Of a stretch of DNA of 64,000 nucleotides, positions 62,348 through 64,000 are shown one piece after another (position 1 is the stretch's first letter; every line of letters begins with the position of its first letter). The stretch comes from Granulicella tundricola MP5ACTX9. GTDB taxonomy: Bacteria; Acidobacteriota; Terriglobia; Terriglobales; Acidobacteriaceae. The notes under the pieces were generated by a model that saw only the letters and a program-made list of their open reading frames with translations, was not told the DNA's origin and did not search any database. Made by a program: the position numbers and the translations under genes. The stretch lies in the NCBI RefSeq assembly GCF_000178975.2, contig NC_015057.1, forward strand, positions 124,001 to 188,000, written 5' to 3'.

Positions 62348-64000
62348 ATGGGTCTTTCCGCAGTCAGCACCAAGCCAGCCTCCCGCACGCTCCGTCGAGT
62401 CCTCCTCACGGCTACCACCGCCGCCCTCACCTGCGCCGCCGCGCTCCTCGCCCAGGCCAGCACAGCCGCCGCTCCAACGCCTCAGACGCCTGCACCTGCA
62501 CCCCAGACAGCCGCGCCCACGACAAAAATCACGACGCCCACCACTCCCACCGTGCCGCTCCAGGTCCCACCCGCCAACTTCGATCTCGAAGCTCGCAGCA
62601 ATCAGGTCCTGGCCCATCTCAGCGCCGTCATCCGCTACTACCGCACCGCCGTCACTCCCATTCAGAAGGTCGGTGAACCCACCGACGCCCTCTATCGCGA
62701 AGAGGCCGTCAGCGACGCCAAGCTCATCGCCGCCTACGCCTTCCAGTCCGGCATCGCGGAGGCCAAGCTGCTCGCCGCCTACCAGAAGCAACAGCCCGAC
62801 ACCCCGAACGCTGCCCCGTCCGACGGCAAGCAACCCCCCGTCGGCGAGGCCCAGAAGCTCCAGACCACGCTCATTGGCGTCAATAAACGCACAGAAGATC
62901 TCAAGACCCAGCAGAAGACGCTCGAAGATCAGCTTCAATCAGCGAAATCAGCAGAGATCCCCACCCTCCGCGCCCAGATCGAGCAAGTCCAGGGAGCCCT
63001 GCAGCTCAACGTCGCCATGAGCGACGCCCTCAGCAAGATCGTCAGCATGTCTGACACTCAGGGCCAGGCTGGCCTCGCCGGAGATATTGAGCAACTCTCC
63101 CGCACCGCGCCAGAACTCACCGATCCCAAATCCAAGGTCGTTCCCGCGCCGCTTGAAAACCTCAGCGCAGCCCGTTCCGCCGGCGTCAGCAGCCAGGCCA
63201 CCGTCCTCTTCCAACTCCTCTCCACCCGGCGTGATATTGACCAGTGGACCCAGGAGACCGACGCTCTCCACGCCCAGGCGCTCGCCCTCCGCACGCCCGT
63301 CACCGATACCCTCCGTGGCACCATCCGCAAGGGTCAGGACCTCTCCCAGCAGGCAGCCGACGGTACCATCGCACCACCCCCCGCAGCCCCATCCGCAATT
63401 CCTGCGGTCAAGCTCACCGCAGCCCAGGCTCAGGCCGCCCAGGCAGCCGCGGCAGCAGCAGGTCTCGCTCAACTCAAGCAGACCCGCGCCACCTTTGACT
63501 CCATCACCGCCACCTTCAAGGTCCTCAGCGATGCCGCCGTACCGCTCAGCCAGGAGATCATCACGCTCGAGCAGTCACGCGCCAACCTCGTGGCCTGGCG
63601 CCTCGCCGTAGACTCCGAGTACCACAGCGTCATGCGCTCCTTGTTACTTCGCATCCTCGTCATCGCCATCGCACTCGGCGCCCTCTTCATCATCGGTGAG
63701 GTCTGGCGTCGTGCCACCAGCCGTTACGTCCATGACCTCCGCCGCCGCCGCCAGTTCCTCGGCATGCGGCGCATCGTCATCGGCTTTCTCAGCGGACTCG
63801 TCCTCATCCTGGGCTTCGTCAACCAGTTCAACTCACTGGCCACCTTCGCAGGCTTCATCACCGCCGGTATCGCGGTCGGCCTCCAGACCATCCTGCTCTC
63901 GGTCGCGGCATACTTCTTCATCATCGGCCGTTACGGCGTACGTGTCGGAGACCGAATCACCGTCGCAGGGGTCACCGGAGACGTCATTGAGGTCGGACTC
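62348..64000 (+). CDS. MscS-family mechanosensitive channel, N-terminal part (3' end outside window)
   Basis: ATG 62348 opens a frame that runs without a stop to the window edge (551 codons). A signal peptide (about 10-38, 'VLLTATTAALTCAAALLAQ') is followed by a Pro/Thr-rich stretch and a long coiled-coil periplasmic region (about 75-400; 'EDLKTQQKTLEDQLQSAK', 'QAAAAAAGLAQLKQTRATF'). Transmembrane helices begin near 435 ('SLLLRILVIAIALGALFIIG') and include the pore helix type segment 'FAGFITAGIAVGLQTILLSV'. The MscS beta domain starts at the edge ('YGVRVGDRITVAGVTGDVIE'). Such large MscS proteins (KefA/MscK-like) relieve osmotic downshock and may be gated by extra signals. The gene is divergent from the lipoprotein-kinase operon, with a short shared promoter gap. 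Confidence 0.9.
   Translation, partial: MGLSAVSTKPASRTLRRVLLTATTAALTCAAALLAQASTAAAPTPQTPAPAPQTAAPTTKITTPTTPTVPLQVPPANFDLEARSNQVLAHLSAVIRYYRTAVTPIQKVGEPTDALYREEAVSDAKLIAAYAFQSGIAEAKLLAAYQKQQPDTPNAAPSDGKQPPVGEAQKLQTTLIGVNKRTEDLKTQQKTLEDQLQSAKSAEIPTLRAQIEQVQGALQLNVAMSDALSKIVSMSDTQGQAGLAGDIEQLSRTAPELTDPKSKVVPAPLENLSAARSAGVSSQATVLFQLLSTRRDIDQWTQETDALHAQALALRTPVTDTLRGTIRKGQDLSQQAADGTIAPPPAAPSAIPAVKLTAAQAQAAQAAAAAAGLAQLKQTRATFDSITATFKVLSDAAVPLSQEIITLEQSRANLVAWRLAVDSEYHSVMRSLLLRILVIAIALGALFIIGEVWRRATSRYVHDLRRRRQFLGMRRIVIGFLSGLVLILGFVNQFNSLATFAGFITAGIAVGLQTILLSVAAYFFIIGRYGVRVGDRITVAGVTGDVIEVGL

Noticed and set aside
1-64000. CRISPR arrays, tRNA and rRNA genes, integrases, transposases
   Set aside because: None seen: no regularly spaced repeats, no cloverleaf candidates and no recombinase motifs. 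The type III-E analogy of the CHAT cluster is functional only.

Overview
The window reads as a chromosomal segment of an Acidobacteriota bacterium, most likely class Terriglobia (Granulicella/Edaphobacter/Terriglobus type). This rests on family content: three Oar-like TonB-dependent receptors with a carboxypeptidase-regulatory N-domain, CadC-like winged-helix/TPR regulators, a TPR-CHAT protein with an acidobacterial-type sigma/anti-sigma pair, DUF6807 and GH2/GH43 glycan enzymes. I saw no rRNA, tRNA, CRISPR array, transposase or phage gene.

Layout. 0-8 kb: the 3' end of an Oar-like receptor, a secreted GH2 enzyme and a membrane winged-helix/TPR regulator. 8-15 kb: a minus-strand operon of two transglutaminases around an ATP-grasp/alpha-E fusion, a probable peptide-ligase system. 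15-20 kb: a PAS-GGDEF diguanylate cyclase and a complete Oar-like receptor. 20-29 kb: an exported M18 aminopeptidase, then a decay zone. The zone holds a repeat-module surface protein broken at many points, an intact small redoxin-like gene, a three-domain DsbA-like gene with a late frameshift, and a multihaem cytochrome c/TPR gene with frameshifts, a nonsense codon and a lost haem motif. 29-34 kb: an exported TPR-CHAT caspase-like protein, a sigma-70-like factor and a membrane anti-sigma-like protein. 34-40 kb: a GH43 enzyme, then a TPR-glycosyltransferase and a second glycosyltransferase-like protein. 39.6-41.6 kb: about 2 kb without a convincing gene but with several inverted repeats. 41.6-45.9 kb: a paoABC-type periplasmic aldehyde oxidoreductase operon and a 60-residue membrane microprotein. 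46-56 kb: a large exported protein of unknown function, an outer-membrane-barrel-like protein, and a sugar-uptake operon (Oar-like receptor, Gfo/Idh/MocA oxidoreductase, DUF6807 protein). 56-64 kb: a NarL-type response regulator, a zinc-free quinone-oxidoreductase-like enzyme, a propeller histidine kinase, a GH16-like lipoprotein and the start of an MscS-type channel.

How the parts may work together. The receptors, GH2, GH43, Gfo/Idh and DUF6807 genes suit a soil heterotroph that imports and breaks down plant or microbial polysaccharides. The histidine kinase and response regulator are probably partners across the intervening oxidoreductase. The most interesting candidate system is the TPR-CHAT/sigma/anti-sigma cluster. 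The putative protease carries an export signal and the anti-sigma protein has a periplasmic domain, so a proteolytic switch that frees the sigma factor is topologically possible. This is inference.
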